A DNA stretch of 64,000 bases from Rhizobium tumorigenes (GCF_003240565.2 NZ_CP117256.1:62001-126000); one strand, 5' to 3'; counted from the first letter of the stretch, positions 25,548 to 34,859 are shown. Program-made: numbers and translations. Notes: generated by a model from the letters alone, not told the origin.

Positions 25548-26090
25548 GGCAACCTCCGCGTCTTGCTCCGCGGCGAAAGTCTCATTCTTCCATGTGTGAT
25601 TTATGTCATGGTGACTGGAATTCCACTGATAAGCGGCCCGATGGAGGACGTCCGTGCATATGGCGCACCATCAAAGGATATTGTCGAGGCCGATCAACTG
25701 AGGTTCGGATGGTGCATTGGTAACATCGGCGGCGCGGGCCTGGGCACCGCCATTGCGATTGGACCGCCCGTTCACCCTACGGGTCACTCCTCTGCTACGG
25801 TCGTTGCTTGACACGGCTTTCGCGGACGATATCGGTGCCGAAAAGTCTGAACTCGTCGCTAAGCTCATGCACCATGAACTCACGGACACGGCGCATGCAC
25901 CCACCTTCCTGCCACTGCCGACCAGCACCATAGGACGGCGTGTTGCCGATTTTGCCTTTCAGGATTACCGGAACTGGTTGGACGCGGCAGGACTCGCGTC
26001 GCAAGCCGCCACGTCCGTGCGGACTACGACCGCTGTTGGCGCATTTCCGGTCATGGCGGTTGTCGGCCCAGCATGTACTCGCCTTCCTCG
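25548..26090. other. No clear gene
   Basis: Several overlapping ORFs exist here but none has a recognisable family, a convincing ribosome site and natural composition. The stretch just upstream of the broken monooxygenase may hold further remnants. I see no RNA gene or array. Confidence 0.4.
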
Positions 26091-26660
26091 TTAGGCTCCG
26101 CCAAACCACTGCGACGTGGCTTGGGTGATCGCCTGAAAGTCTGTGACAGCATTGCCGGCCCAGGCGACGACGCCATCCGGTCTTACCAGCACCGCCGCCA
26201 AACCCAGCGGGTCCTCCGCCTTGCTGGTGATATAGGTGATCCGCGGAGCAAAAAAACGGAGTCGGTCCGGAAACAAAGATCCCTTGGCAAAGTCCAGCAG
26301 CACCCCTTTGCCGTTTCTCAGATGATCGCTGAGCGTTGTTCCATCGGCCAGCGCGAAGTCCGGAGCACTGCTACCAATGAGCGGATGATCGCCGCCGAGA
26401 TTGTAGCGGAGATCGATCCCCCAGACGCGCTCGGCGAAATAGTTTGCTCCGTCCCGCATATGGATGAGGTCCCGGAAGATCGCCTCGAGCGCCCGTGCGC
26501 TGGGGCTGGGTCGCATGATCGCCACCTGAGCACGCGACCATTCAAGAACCTTTGCGCCCGTCGCCAAGGACAATGGTTGCTTCAAAGGGCCCATGCGGAT
26601 TGGGCAGCAGCGCACGGCCGACGTTGAGCACGGCCTGTCCGATGGAAAGCGCTTGGTCAT
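26091..26660 (-). pseudogene. C-terminal remnant of a FAD aromatic monooxygenase
   Basis: From about 26580 to 26091 the minus strand encodes the C-terminal third of an MhpA/PheA-type flavoprotein monooxygenase: AKVLEWSRAQVAIMRPSPSARALEAIF, DGANYFAERVWGIDLRYNLGGDHPLIGSSAPDFALADGTTLSDHL, LLDFAKGSL. These correspond to the region after the FAD domain and to the thioredoxin-like C-terminal domain. The N-terminal FAD-binding half is missing. A neighbouring frame carries another scrap (VLNVGRALLPNPHGPFEATIVLGDG), which suggests a frameshift. It is certainly not a working enzyme. Confidence 0.7.
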
Positions 26661-26787
26661 ACCTTTGAACCGACGAACAGTGCCCTCTACCGATCAGACA
26701 GACGTTGCCAGTTGGAGGCCGGAACATCGAACGTCGGTTTCGGTTTCCAATGAGAAAGCGTTCTTACAAACAAAGGAGGCAGTGCCA

Positions 26788-27405
26788 GTGTTCTATCTTT
26801 CGATAGCCGCCATATGGGCGGTTGCGGCGATAACGCCGGGACCAAATTTTTTCGTCGTCGTGCGCACGGCACTGGAAAGATCGCGAACTGCAGCCTTCGG
26901 GGTGATGGCGGGCGTCATCCTGGGGACGTTCTTTTGGGGAATGGCGGGGTGGCTCGGTATCAGCTCGCTGTTCACGGCTGCACCTGTTGCCTACTTTGTT
27001 TTAAAGTTGGCAGGGGGGCTATATCTGCTTTACCTGGGCGGCAGGCTCCTTTGGCAGAGCTACGCGAGCGGCGGCCATTCGTCCGAGGCGACTTCGAAGA
27101 CCGCTATTTCTCCACGGCAGGCATTCTACTCGGGCCTCGCAACGAACTTGGCGAACCCCAAGTCCGCGTTCTTCGTCGCAAGCCTGTTCGCCGCGGCCTT
27201 GCCGGCCAATTCCTCCTGGCCGGAGGGTATGGCAGCGGTAGCAATCATGGTGGCCATTTCCGCTCTGTGGTACACCTTTGTGCTGACCGTGATGCGGAAC
27301 TCTTCCGTGGTCGCCGCTTACACCCGTGCAAAAAGGGCGATAGACGTCTTTGCGGGAATGGCGTTCGTGGGCTTCGGGGCCAAAATGCTCACATCTGCGA
27401 GGTAG
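26788..27405 (+). CDS. LysE/RhtB-family amino acid exporter
   Basis: The 205-residue membrane protein has the LysE/RhtB features: five to six membrane helices and the N-terminal signature AAITPGPNFFVVVRTAL. Such proteins export lysine, homoserine, threonine or similar amino acids. The best start is GTG at 26788, eight bases after AAAGGAGG; GTG at 26782 is too close to the ribosome site. The reading frame is open far upstream into the monooxygenase remnant, which is not part of the gene. Confidence 0.82.
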   Translation: MFYLSIAAIWAVAAITPGPNFFVVVRTALERSRTAAFGVMAGVILGTFFWGMAGWLGISSLFTAAPVAYFVLKLAGGLYLLYLGGRLLWQSYASGGHSSEATSKTAISPRQAFYSGLATNLANPKSAFFVASLFAAALPANSSWPEGMAAVAIMVAISALWYTFVLTVMRNSSVVAAYTRAKRAIDVFAGMAFVGFGAKMLTSAR

Positions 27406-27616
27406 TGGCACTCGGGCAGCGACGCCTACGCGACGGTCAGAAGTTGTTCATACAAGACTGTCGCAGGCGACGAGTGGAAAGCCAGCGGACGTCAGCTCCC
27501 CCTGAAGACGTACGACTGTGGTCCGGTCGATACGATAGCGGCGACATTCCCGGCCCAAGACAGGCGGCTAGCTTGGGTGTGTTCCACTGTTTCGATAGAC
27601 GCGTCGGACCCCAGCT

Positions 27617-28219
27617 TCAAATGCCGTCAGCCAGAGAACCCCGCAGAAGCAATTCACACAGCGCGTCAGCCCACTGGGAACTAAGAGGTTGGCAAAGAAG
27701 CAGCCGCCAATAGATCGCGCCAACCATTGCGTCCAACATGAGCGAAACATCAAGGTCGGCGCGAAACTCACCATGAGCGATGCCGCGGGCCAGAAGTTGC
27801 CCGCTTTCTTCACGAAGCGGCTCGGAAAACGCCTCCACGAACAAGCGCCGCGTCTCGGGATCGCGCTGCGCTTCGGCGACGACGGACGCCGCGATTCGAC
27901 CAGCAGGTCCATTGAGAGCATTGACGAGCGAATGCACCAGTCTCTTCAAATCCGCCACGACGTCCGATGTCGGGGTGTAAACGAGCTGTGGACGGAAGGC
28001 CTGTAAGAAGCTCTCAATCGCCAGAATGCCTTTGGTGGGCCACCAGCGATAGATCGTCGTTCGTGCGACGCCGGAGCGCTGAGCCACACCGTCGATTGAA
28101 AAAGAGTTGAGTTCGTTCTCCACCAAAATCGAGTAGGCGGCCTTGAGGACAGCCTGGCGAGCAGGCTCGTTTCGCGGACGACCAACGGGGCTAGATTGTT
28201 TCACAGTTATGTCAGGCAT
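27617..28219 (-). CDS. TetR-family transcriptional regulator
   Basis: The 200-residue protein (ATG at 28219, MPDITVKQS...) has an N-terminal TetR helix-turn-helix: AVLKAAYSILVENELNSFSIDGVAQRSGVARTTIYRWWPTKG. The C-terminal part is a helical ligand-binding domain of the TetR_C family (around VAEAQRDPETRRLFVEAFSEPLRE). It is divergent from the alpha/beta hydrolase gene, and a 17-bp palindrome lies between them. It probably represses both its own gene and the hydrolase until a small molecule binds it. Confidence 0.88.
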   Translation of the reverse strand: MPDITVKQSSPVGRPRNEPARQAVLKAAYSILVENELNSFSIDGVAQRSGVARTTIYRWWPTKGILAIESFLQAFRPQLVYTPTSDVVADLKRLVHSLVNALNGPAGRIAASVVAEAQRDPETRRLFVEAFSEPLREESGQLLARGIAHGEFRADLDVSLMLDAMVGAIYWRLLLCQPLSSQWADALCELLLRGSLADGI

Positions 28220-28256
28220 CACGATGCTCTTTGAAGTTGCGGCACGGTCTGTACCC

Positions 28257-28298
28257 TTGCCTTGAACCTGGCTCGAACATACGATACACAGTGTAGCG
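28257..28298 (+). promoter_or_regulatory. Promoter with overlapping TetR operator
   Basis: CGATACACAGTGTAGCG (28282-28298) is a near-perfect palindrome centred on A28290 (arms TACAC/GTGTA and flanking CG/CG). It overlaps a candidate promoter for the hydrolase gene: -35 TTGCCT (28257-28262), 17-bp gap, -10 TACGAT (28280-28285). A TetR dimer bound here would block RNA polymerase. Confidence 0.6.
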
Positions 28299-28347
28299 GA
28301 AATCAGGATCCATTTCAAATGTCCTAAGTCGAGGAGAGAGAGTCGTC

Positions 28348-29157
28348 ATGCCAACCATCGCAATCGACGGCGTATGCGAAGTCAACTTCGTTCGAACAGG
28401 GCCGAGGGGCGGCGTTCCCTTCTTGTTTGTTCACGGGGTAGGGCTGGACCTGACCTGGTGGGGCGCGCAGGTCGAGGATTTCGGACGCGATCGTGACGTC
28501 GTCGCTCTCGATTTGCCAGGCCACGGTCTCTCCGGGGCCATGGTCCGTCCACTCAGCTTCGAAGTGATGACGTCAGTCATCGAACGCGTCATCGTCGAAC
28601 TGGATGGCGGCCCCGTACATCTGGTGGGGATATCGTTCGGCGGAATGATCGCTCAGACACTTGCCCTCCAGCGTCCCGACTTGGTTCGCTCGTTGACCTT
28701 GGTGGCGACACTGTGCACTTTTCCCGAACCCGTCCGCAGCGCGCTGCGCGAGCGAGCGCGGGTCGCCCGCTCCGAGGGAATGTCGAAAATCGCACAGCTT
28801 TCCAATGAACGCTGGTTTCCACCGCACTTCCGCGAGCGAAGGCCGGACTTGCTCGACCGCGCGACAAGGAGCCTGCTGGCGCAGGACCCGGAGTTCCACG
28901 CGTCCATCTGGGAGCTGATAGCCGGGCTTGACTTGGAAGCACAGCTTCCGGCCATCTCTGCCCCGACGCTGGTGATTGTCGGAGCCGAAGACATTAATGC
29001 GCCGCTCTCGGCAGGCAGGCTAATCGCTGATCGGATTGCCGGGGCGGAGTTGCACGAGATGATCGGGCTGGGCCACTTCCCGCCATTTGAGACAGCGGAA
29101 CCCTTTAACGCGCTGTTACGCGATTTCCTGAAAAGGCGGGCCGTCGACCAGATTTGA
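28348..29157 (+). CDS. Alpha/beta hydrolase (3-oxoadipate enol-lactonase-like)
   Basis: The 269-residue protein is an alpha/beta-fold hydrolase. The oxyanion region is LFVHGVGLDLTWW, the nucleophile serine sits in VGISFGGMIAQ, the acid is in VIVGAEDINAP, and the catalytic histidine is in IGLGHFPPFE. The sequence is of the PcaD-like type, which opens lactones in aromatic degradation, but many hydrolases share this profile. The divergent TetR gene and shared operator suggest it is induced by its substrate. The monooxygenase remnant 1.7 kb away is consistent with former aromatic catabolism. Confidence 0.82.
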   Translation: MPTIAIDGVCEVNFVRTGPRGGVPFLFVHGVGLDLTWWGAQVEDFGRDRDVVALDLPGHGLSGAMVRPLSFEVMTSVIERVIVELDGGPVHLVGISFGGMIAQTLALQRPDLVRSLTLVATLCTFPEPVRSALRERARVARSEGMSKIAQLSNERWFPPHFRERRPDLLDRATRSLLAQDPEFHASIWELIAGLDLEAQLPAISAPTLVIVGAEDINAPLSAGRLIADRIAGAELHEMIGLGHFPPFETAEPFNALLRDFLKRRAVDQI

Positions 29158-29510
29158 GGTCTGGTGGAGCGAATGTCTGCGCGTCGGACGCTCCTAGTGG
29201 GCACATCCGCAAACGCCCGATGCAGCGCGGCATCGTCTATTTCGGCAACGGCAGGGACACGATCGCGTGCCTTTGCACAGTGGTTAGGTCAGCCGAAGCC
29301 GATCAACCACAGCCATGACGGGGCGGTTGAACCTCAGCGGCCTCGCAGACGGACCGGGTAGTCAGCTACCTCCTTAGCAGGGGATGGACAACGTTACCTC
29401 AAGCATCGACCTTGTTGGATTGCTTTCGACAAAAGGAAGCAGCCTGACGCATTGGGGAACAAACGGCTGGCAAGCCTGTTTCGATGCGAACAAAGCCGAA
29501 AGGGATAAGC
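29158..29510. other. Intergenic stretch without clear gene
   Basis: There is no convincing ORF. The sequence before 29511 contains the AAAGGGA ribosome site of the next gene. I see no RNA gene. Confidence 0.4.
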
Positions 29511-30575
29511 GTGGCCGCTCATCGATCTATTCCAAAGCATCTGGGGCTCACCGTTCTCGCGCTCGTTGCCGTTGTCGTCGGGGCAGCGTTTTGGGGTGCC
29601 GCCGACAGGCCCGAGGAGCCGCTTCGGAAGCCCGACCATGGTCACCTGGCGGACGTTCCCGAAGCCATCCCGGCAAAGGGGCTTCGCGACGTCTTCTGGC
29701 GCGTGCTTCATGAAGTCTCCGAAGATCGCGTTACGCTCATAGCCGGCGGCGTCACCTTCTACCTGCTGCTGGCCCTTTTTCCAGCACTTGCGGCGCTAGT
29801 ATCATTGTACGGTCTTGTCGCCGACCCGGTCACGATCTCAGAAAATCTGGGGAAACTAGCGGGCATGCTTCCTCCCGGCGCTTTCGACATGTTTGCCGAC
29901 CAGATCAAGAGCCTGGCAGAGAAGCGGGACAGCAGCTTGGGTCTGACCTTCTTCTTCGGGCTTGCCGTGGCGCTCTGGAGCACGCACAACGGGACGCTGG
30001 CCATCTTCGATGCGATGAACATCGCCTATGAAGAGAAAGAGAAGCGCGGCATCATCAAGCTAAACGTGGTCGCCTTCTGCTTCACAATCTGCGGCATGCT
30101 CGCTGCTATAGTGATGATCGGGCTTGTGGCCCTGCTGCCGACAGTGCTCTCCTATATCTGGCTTGATCAATTCAAGGAGAACGCGCTTCTGTTGCTGCGT
30201 TGGCCGATCGTCCTGGTGGTCGTGGCAGCCACGGTTCTGGCTATCTATAGAGTAGGTCCGAGCCGGGAGCCGCCCAAGCTGCGCTGGATGACCTGGGGAG
30301 CCCTGCTGACCATAATCGGCCTTACCGCCATGTCGCTCGGCCTGTCCTACTACCTCTCCCACTTCGCCAACTACAACGCGACCTATGGCACGCTGGGGGC
30401 GCTGATAGGCTTCCTGGTCTGGACCTGGCTCTCAGTCACGGTCCTGATCGTCGGGGGCGAACTCAACGCCGAGCTGGAACACCAGACTGCAAAGGACTCC
30501 ACTACAGGATCGCCAAAGCCGCTTGGACAGCGGGGCGCATATGTGGCGGACAACGTCGCATCGAGTGGCGGGTGA
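29511..30575 (+). CDS. YihY/BrkB-family inner membrane protein
   Basis: The 354-residue protein belongs to the YihY family (once called ribonuclease BN, now known as membrane proteins of unclear role). It has the family block VTLIAGGVTFYLLLALFPALAALVSLYGL, six to seven membrane helices, and a cytoplasmic loop FDAMNIAYEEKEKRG. The start is GTG at 29511 with AAAGGGA five bases upstream; an ATG at 29484 lacks one. An N-terminal hydrophobic segment (HLGLTVLALVAVVVGAAFWGA) is an extra helix ahead of the family domain. It is a single gene. Confidence 0.85.
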   Translation: MAAHRSIPKHLGLTVLALVAVVVGAAFWGAADRPEEPLRKPDHGHLADVPEAIPAKGLRDVFWRVLHEVSEDRVTLIAGGVTFYLLLALFPALAALVSLYGLVADPVTISENLGKLAGMLPPGAFDMFADQIKSLAEKRDSSLGLTFFFGLAVALWSTHNGTLAIFDAMNIAYEEKEKRGIIKLNVVAFCFTICGMLAAIVMIGLVALLPTVLSYIWLDQFKENALLLLRWPIVLVVVAATVLAIYRVGPSREPPKLRWMTWGALLTIIGLTAMSLGLSYYLSHFANYNATYGTLGALIGFLVWTWLSVTVLIVGGELNAELEHQTAKDSTTGSPKPLGQRGAYVADNVASSGG

Positions 30576-30603
30576 GCTATCCGGTGCCAGTTGAACACCG
30601 AGG

Positions 30604-30840
30604 CTACTTGAGGGCAACCCCTTCAGACTTCAGGCCGTCCTTCAGCGCGTCGATCACATCGTAGCGGGTCTCTGACCACTCAGACGTCGTTGCCCAGTAT
30701 TGAAGGGTCGGCACGGTCTTGTCTGCCGTGGCGCAGATACTGTTACGATGCGTGCCGCGGAATGTTGCGAAGACATCTAAGGCTGGGGAAGAACAACCAT
30801 CTATGTGAAACGGCCCGGCTGGGATACTGGGCCATTTCAT
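30604..30840 (-). CDS. Hypothetical protein or gene fragment
   Basis: The 78-residue frame ends with TVPTLQYWATTSEWSETRYDVIDALKDGLKSEGVALK. That tail is a little like the C-terminus of MscS-type channels (tryptophan, aspartate-valine, then a helix ending in EG[IV]), but there are no membrane helices in front. It lies between the YihY gene end and the porin gene end. I regard it as a small protein or a remnant. Confidence 0.3.
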   Translation of the reverse strand: MKWPSIPAGPFHIDGCSSPALDVFATFRGTHRNSICATADKTVPTLQYWATTSEWSETRYDVIDALKDGLKSEGVALK

Positions 30841-30867
30841 TTGATCCGAGGTCAGATCAGCTGGGTA

Positions 30868-31935
30868 TTAGAACGTACGCTGAATGCGCAAAATGCCTGC
30901 CCAGTTGTCGTTGTCGCCAGGTGCGCTGTCGTACTTCGTGTAGCTAACTTCCGGCTGGAAGACGAGATCCTTGACCGGGTAGAATTTCAAATTAGTCGTA
31001 GCGGCAAACGTCTTGTTGTCGTCGTAGGCTACCTGGACGTTAAACTTCAGCTTGTCGTTGATCTGATCACCGATGCCGCCCCAAACCGCCCAATCACCCC
31101 AGCCAATACCGTTGCCGTTGTCGCCAGCGTACTTGTTGAGCTTGTTGCCGTCGGTGTTGTAGCCACCCATGACAAATGCCGAGAAGCCGCCGAACTTGGC
31201 ATCGATACGGGCCTTTAAAGCGCCTTCTTCAACGATCGAGTCATAGCCGCCGACAACGCGGAAGGTGAAGGCACCGGTCTTGTAACCGAGACCGAGAACG
31301 CCGTCCGGAGCGTAGTGGTCCGAACTATTTTCGCCGTTAGCACCAGCGGCATTGCCGTTGTAGCTGTCTTCGATCGAAGCCACTGCCGTGAAGCCGTTGC
31401 CCGCGTCGTAGCTGTAGGTAAGCTGGTTCAGCTCGTCCTGGCCCTTGATTCCGTATTCGATCACGTCGTCGTTTACGACGTCGCCAGCGTAGCCCATCCA
31501 CGCGGAGTAGACCGAGTCGGCCTTACCAACGAGGAAGCCACCGAGGCTGATGTTGGCCCAGAGAAGCTTGTTGGTGTTGTTGCCTTCCTGCGATTCAAAG
31601 CGGAAGACGGTATCCGTCTTCAGAGCGCCATACTCGGTGTCGGTTGCCGTATCGACAGACAGCTCAGCGCGGGTCTTCCAATAGGTGCCGCGAGCAGACG
31701 CGTCTTGACCGACGCGATAAGCGTTGTAAACACCGATGTCTTCGCGAACACGGCCGCCGATTTTCAGGCAGGTTTCCGTGCCTGGGATGTAGAAGTAGCC
31801 AGCGCCATATGCATCACAGATGCGGACGTATTCCAATGGCTCAGGTTCAGCCGCGACAATGGCGTCAGCTGCATGGGCACCGGACACGACCGAGAGGGCA
31901 GCGGCCGAGCCAAGAAGAAGGGTTCTAATGTTCAA
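30868..31935 (-). CDS. Alpha-proteobacterial porin (RopA/Omp2 type)
   Basis: The protein forms trimeric outer-membrane pores. It starts at TTG (31935), set by the signal peptide NIRTLLLGSAAALSVVSGAHA and the mature start ADAIVAAEPEPLEYVRICDAYGAGYFYIPGTETCLKIGGRVR, which is the hallmark of this family; the two cysteines (C in RICDAY and TCLK) are characteristic. A GGAG site lies eight bases upstream. The 355-residue length fits, and the C-terminus ends in F (ILRIQRTF), as required for outer-membrane assembly. Its leader of about 200 bp is open in the same frame, which explains a spuriously long ORF. A second porin fragment is at 37.9 kb. Confidence 0.93.
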   Translation of the reverse strand: MNIRTLLLGSAAALSVVSGAHAADAIVAAEPEPLEYVRICDAYGAGYFYIPGTETCLKIGGRVREDIGVYNAYRVGQDASARGTYWKTRAELSVDTATDTEYGALKTDTVFRFESQEGNNTNKLLWANISLGGFLVGKADSVYSAWMGYAGDVVNDDVIEYGIKGQDELNQLTYSYDAGNGFTAVASIEDSYNGNAAGANGENSSDHYAPDGVLGLGYKTGAFTFRVVGGYDSIVEEGALKARIDAKFGGFSAFVMGGYNTDGNKLNKYAGDNGNGIGWGDWAVWGGIGDQINDKLKFNVQVAYDDNKTFAATTNLKFYPVKDLVFQPEVSYTKYDSAPGDNDNWAGILRIQRTF

Positions 31936-32195
31936 TTTACTCGCTCCAATCGAAGGGTGATGCCGTGGCCGCGTGGGGTTGCGCGTCTTCCCATCACCTA
32001 ATGTTCGTAATCCGCTAGGGCGAACAGAGTGCGTCGACTCTCGTTCTAGGAGCTTCTTAGCAACTAATAGTTTTGGCGCCTTATCAATTGGTGCTCGGGG
32101 GCGAAAATTGAGTTCGGTTTCCAATACTGCGTTGCGCAAAAATCACGTCACAAAATCGTAATAAATACTGCTTCGCACAAACGGCCGAGATGGCA

Positions 32196-32441
32196 TCAGT
32201 GGTCGGGGAGCATCTCTCCGAGATGTTGCCGAGCCCATTTCACCTCTTCCGCTGCCGTACGGCGAAAATGTCGTTTGAAGTCACGGCTGAACTGGGCTGG
32301 ACTGACATAGCCAACAGAAAGGGCGACTTCAGCGATCGTGCGGTCTTGCCGGGCCAAGAGAACCCTCGCCTGATGAAGGCGCATCGCTTTCACATACTGT
32401 ATCGGACTGCTTCCCGTCAGCGGCTCGTTGACCCTGCGGAT
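32196..32441 (-). pseudogene. C-terminal fragment of an AraC-family regulator
   Basis: The minus strand reads VNEPLTGSSPIQYVKAMRLHQARVLLARQDRTIAEVALSVGYVSPAQFSRDFKRHF, the second helix-turn-helix of an AraC regulator, then a short tail and stop. The N-terminal effector domain and the first helix-turn-helix are missing. It joins the cupin fragment across 32428-32442, a stretch readable in both frames. Confidence 0.72.
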
Positions 32442-32577
32442 AGGCCCCGATAATCCAAAAGTCAGCCGAGAAGCGCAATTTCTTGTGGCCGGTTCCCGCA
32501 GGGAGCACCAACGCGTGTCCCGCGGTCATTGTCAGCTCGAGCCCCGCCTCGGCCTCCGATTTACAAGTCGGTTTCAC
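32428..32577 (-). pseudogene. C-terminal fragment of a cupin protein
   Basis: The frame MKPTCKSEAEAGLELTMTAGHALVLPAGTGHKKLRFSADFWIIGAYPQGQ matches the end of small cupin proteins (VLPAGTGH, then DFWVVGAYPPGQ). The start is lost and the frame then runs into the AraC fragment. So the two were fused by a deletion. Confidence 0.6.
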
Positions 32578-32759
32578 CTGTCGCTACTCCAAAGGCTTCA
32601 TGCGCTGTCGTATGGTAGTGGTGGTAGTCGTAGACCCGTTTTTGACAAATAGCCTTTCGAATCCGTTTAAAGATCGGTAGGATCCATCCATGTCTCATTC
32701 CTTGCAAGCGATAAGCCATTGTTATCTATTGCAAGTCGCACTTCATCCTTGAACCCACC

Positions 32760-32772
32760 CCGCTACAAAACA
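32760..32772. repeat. 13-bp direct repeat, left copy
   Basis: CCGCTACAAAACA occurs here and, identical, at 34494-34506, bracketing the IS element. It is the likely target-site duplication. Confidence 0.6.
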
Positions 32773-34493
32773 TGTCAAAGCTGGTTAGAGACGCGACGGT
32801 GTCAGCCATTTAGAAATGCGACACTGGCTCTGCGGGTCAGCCCCCGATCCGCCCGGCTGGTCCGGGTTGCAAGGGCGGAGCGGGGGCGGTGGAGAACACC
32901 GTTTCGGCTTTAGCTTTGAGACGATGTGCGCTTCTGTTCATTCGGCAGCCTCCATCCGCGCCAGCGCCTTCTGCCGCTTTGCAATCACCGCCGGGTCGTT
33001 CATGTAATCTGTCCTCGGCTTGCGACCGCGCTTCTGATAGCCATTGCCCTGGCTGCCGTCGCGAATGCCGAACATGTGATCCGTCTGGCCGGTGCGGCGG
33101 GGACCGCTCTTGCTACGGTGCAGTTCGCGCCCGGCCTGCATCTCGGCGACAACAGACAGCATGTCGTCCAGACGCTTGTTCTCAACGACGTCCGGCCGAT
33201 GGACCGACCGCAGCTTGTCGAACGTTCTGTAGGGCAGGGCAAAGCTCTCGTGCATGATCTCGAGGCGACCGTCGGGATAATCGCAGACAACAACCTTCTT
33301 TCCCGAAAGTGGCCTGGAGAGGTCAGTCGGATCGAGAATGAACAACACCTTGTCGTAGCGCAGCGTCAAAGCTTGCGACAACGTGCGGACTTCCTTCCGG
33401 CACATAGCGCCATCAAGGTTCTCATGATCGGCCAGCGACCGGTGCATGTCCTTCGGATTGCGTGGTGACTTGCCGAAACGACCATTGAAGTCGGCGATAA
33501 ATTCCGGCGCATAGGCATTGGCCGCCGCGATCGTATCGATGCCGTGTAGCCGTAACTCCTTCACCAGCCGATCCTGCAGCGTCTGGTTGGCGCGTTCAAC
33601 CCGGCCCTTGGCTTGCGGGGTGTTGGCGCAGATGATGTCGATGTTCAGCTCATAAAGCGCGCGTCCAAACTGCGTCAGGCCGCTCGTCCGGTCTTTCTCC
33701 GACGCATGGGTCGCCCGAAAGACACCATGCTTGTCGCTGTAGAAAGCCAGCGGTTTGCCCCATTGCTGCAGATAGGCCTTCGTCGCATGCAGGTAGTCGA
33801 ATGTGTTCTCCGATCCGGCAAAGCGCAGATGCAACAGTTTGCCGGTGGCGTCATCAATGTAGACGAGCAGGGCGCATTTGGGGCCGCGGCTTTCGAACCA
33901 CCAGTGATGCGAGCCGTCAATCTGGACGAGTTCACCAAAACAGTCGCGCCGGCCGCGCGGTTGGAACACGCGCTTCTTGCGGGCTCGGCGCGAGGTCCAG
34001 ATACCAGCCTCGGTCATCCATTGGCGCAGCGTCTCCTTGGCCACCGAGATCTGATGAAGCTCGATCAGCTTCTCACGCGCCAGCGTCGGACCGAAATCCA
34101 GATAGCGTTCCCGGATCAGATCCAGCGCCGCATTGCGAAAATCTTCGCTGTGGCGGCGATTGCTGGGTCGTGATCGCTTCTTCGACACGAGGCCGGCCGA
34201 ACCGGCACTGTCATAAGCCTGCAGCAGCCTGTGGACCTGGCTGCGACAGAGATCAAGCAGTTCGGCCGCCTGAACGACACTCAAGCGATGATCCCGGATC
34301 TTCTGGATGACTTCGAGGCGATGCAATTCTTTCTGTGACATGGTGATCAAACAGGACATGACGACTCCGTTCGCTCCTGGTCTCCACCAGGCTGGACGTC
34401 GTCATCCTTGCTCCCAACGTTGATGTTGACCAGTGCATCGAAAGGCGAGACTGTCGCATCTCTAACTGGCCCAACTGTCGCATTACTAAATAG
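32773..34493 (-). mobile_element. IS1202-like (ISNCY) insertion sequence
   Basis: The element of about 1.72 kb carries a single transposase gene. Each end has two copies of a TTAG-N2-ATGCGACA-type motif, about 25 bp apart and in opposite orientation at the two ends: TTAGAGACGCGAC and TTAGAAATGCGACA on the left, and on the reverse strand at the right TTAGTAATGCGACA and TTAGAGATGCGACA. These are probably transposase binding sites. A 13-bp direct repeat flanks it. The exact outer boundary is uncertain by about 10 bp, since the left end has an extra 8 bp between repeat and first motif compared with the right end. Confidence 0.75.
32938..34359 (-). CDS. ISNCY-family transposase
   Basis: The 473-residue transposase has a helix-turn-helix region (KIRDHRLSVVQAAELLDLCRSQVHRLL, then VSKKRSRPSNRRHSEDF) and an integrase-type DDE catalytic core: VQIDGSHHWWF (first D), FYSDKHGVF (second D), NTPQAKGRVERANQTLQDRLVKELRL (E). 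The basic C-terminus (RGRKPRTDYMNDPAVIAKRQKALARM) is typical of this group. The start ATG at 34359 has a GGAGTC site. No frameshift or stop is seen, so the element is probably still active. Confidence 0.9.
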   Translation of the reverse strand: MSCLITMSQKELHRLEVIQKIRDHRLSVVQAAELLDLCRSQVHRLLQAYDSAGSAGLVSKKRSRPSNRRHSEDFRNAALDLIRERYLDFGPTLAREKLIELHQISVAKETLRQWMTEAGIWTSRRARKKRVFQPRGRRDCFGELVQIDGSHHWWFESRGPKCALLVYIDDATGKLLHLRFAGSENTFDYLHATKAYLQQWGKPLAFYSDKHGVFRATHASEKDRTSGLTQFGRALYELNIDIICANTPQAKGRVERANQTLQDRLVKELRLHGIDTIAAANAYAPEFIADFNGRFGKSPRNPKDMHRSLADHENLDGAMCRKEVRTLSQALTLRYDKVLFILDPTDLSRPLSGKKVVVCDYPDGRLEIMHESFALPYRTFDKLRSVHRPDVVENKRLDDMLSVVAEMQAGRELHRSKSGPRRTGQTDHMFGIRDGSQGNGYQKRGRKPRTDYMNDPAVIAKRQKALARMEAAE

Positions 34494-34506
34494 CCGCTAC
34501 AAAACA
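34494..34506. repeat. 13-bp direct repeat, right copy
   Basis: The same CCGCTACAAAACA as at 32760-32772, at the right edge of the IS element. Confidence 0.6.
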
Positions 34507-34859
34507 AAAATGCGTAATGATAGTTATGGAACCTTGATCAACACATTCGATCGGACATTCGGTGGAGGTAAGCGCTGTTCTTACACCACGGTATTTGGGG
34601 CTGACGGGTTTCATTATCACTGTCGGCAGCAAGGCGTTCCGCTTTAGCCATCTCTACCGCTTTGGTTCGAACGGCCCGATATCATGCTCCTCGGTATCGG
34701 GCAGCCATTTCGCCAGGCCACCAGCCGCCGGAGCGGTAGCTGACATTGCTTTGCACCGAGCCAACGTCCTTGGCAAACAACCAGCCGGAATCAATTCCAT
34801 CTTGTTCCCAAGTGATGCTCTTCTCAATCATCACATACCCCGTTGGTGGAGCTACCCAA
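34507..34859. other. No clear gene
   Basis: No ORF with a recognisable family. The minus strand near 34650-34760 has a readable stretch but I cannot place it. Confidence 0.35.

Noticed and set aside
31936..32139. Long N-terminal extension of the porin
   Set aside because: The signal peptide and ribosome site place the start at the TTG at 31935; the upstream part has no signal or family match.
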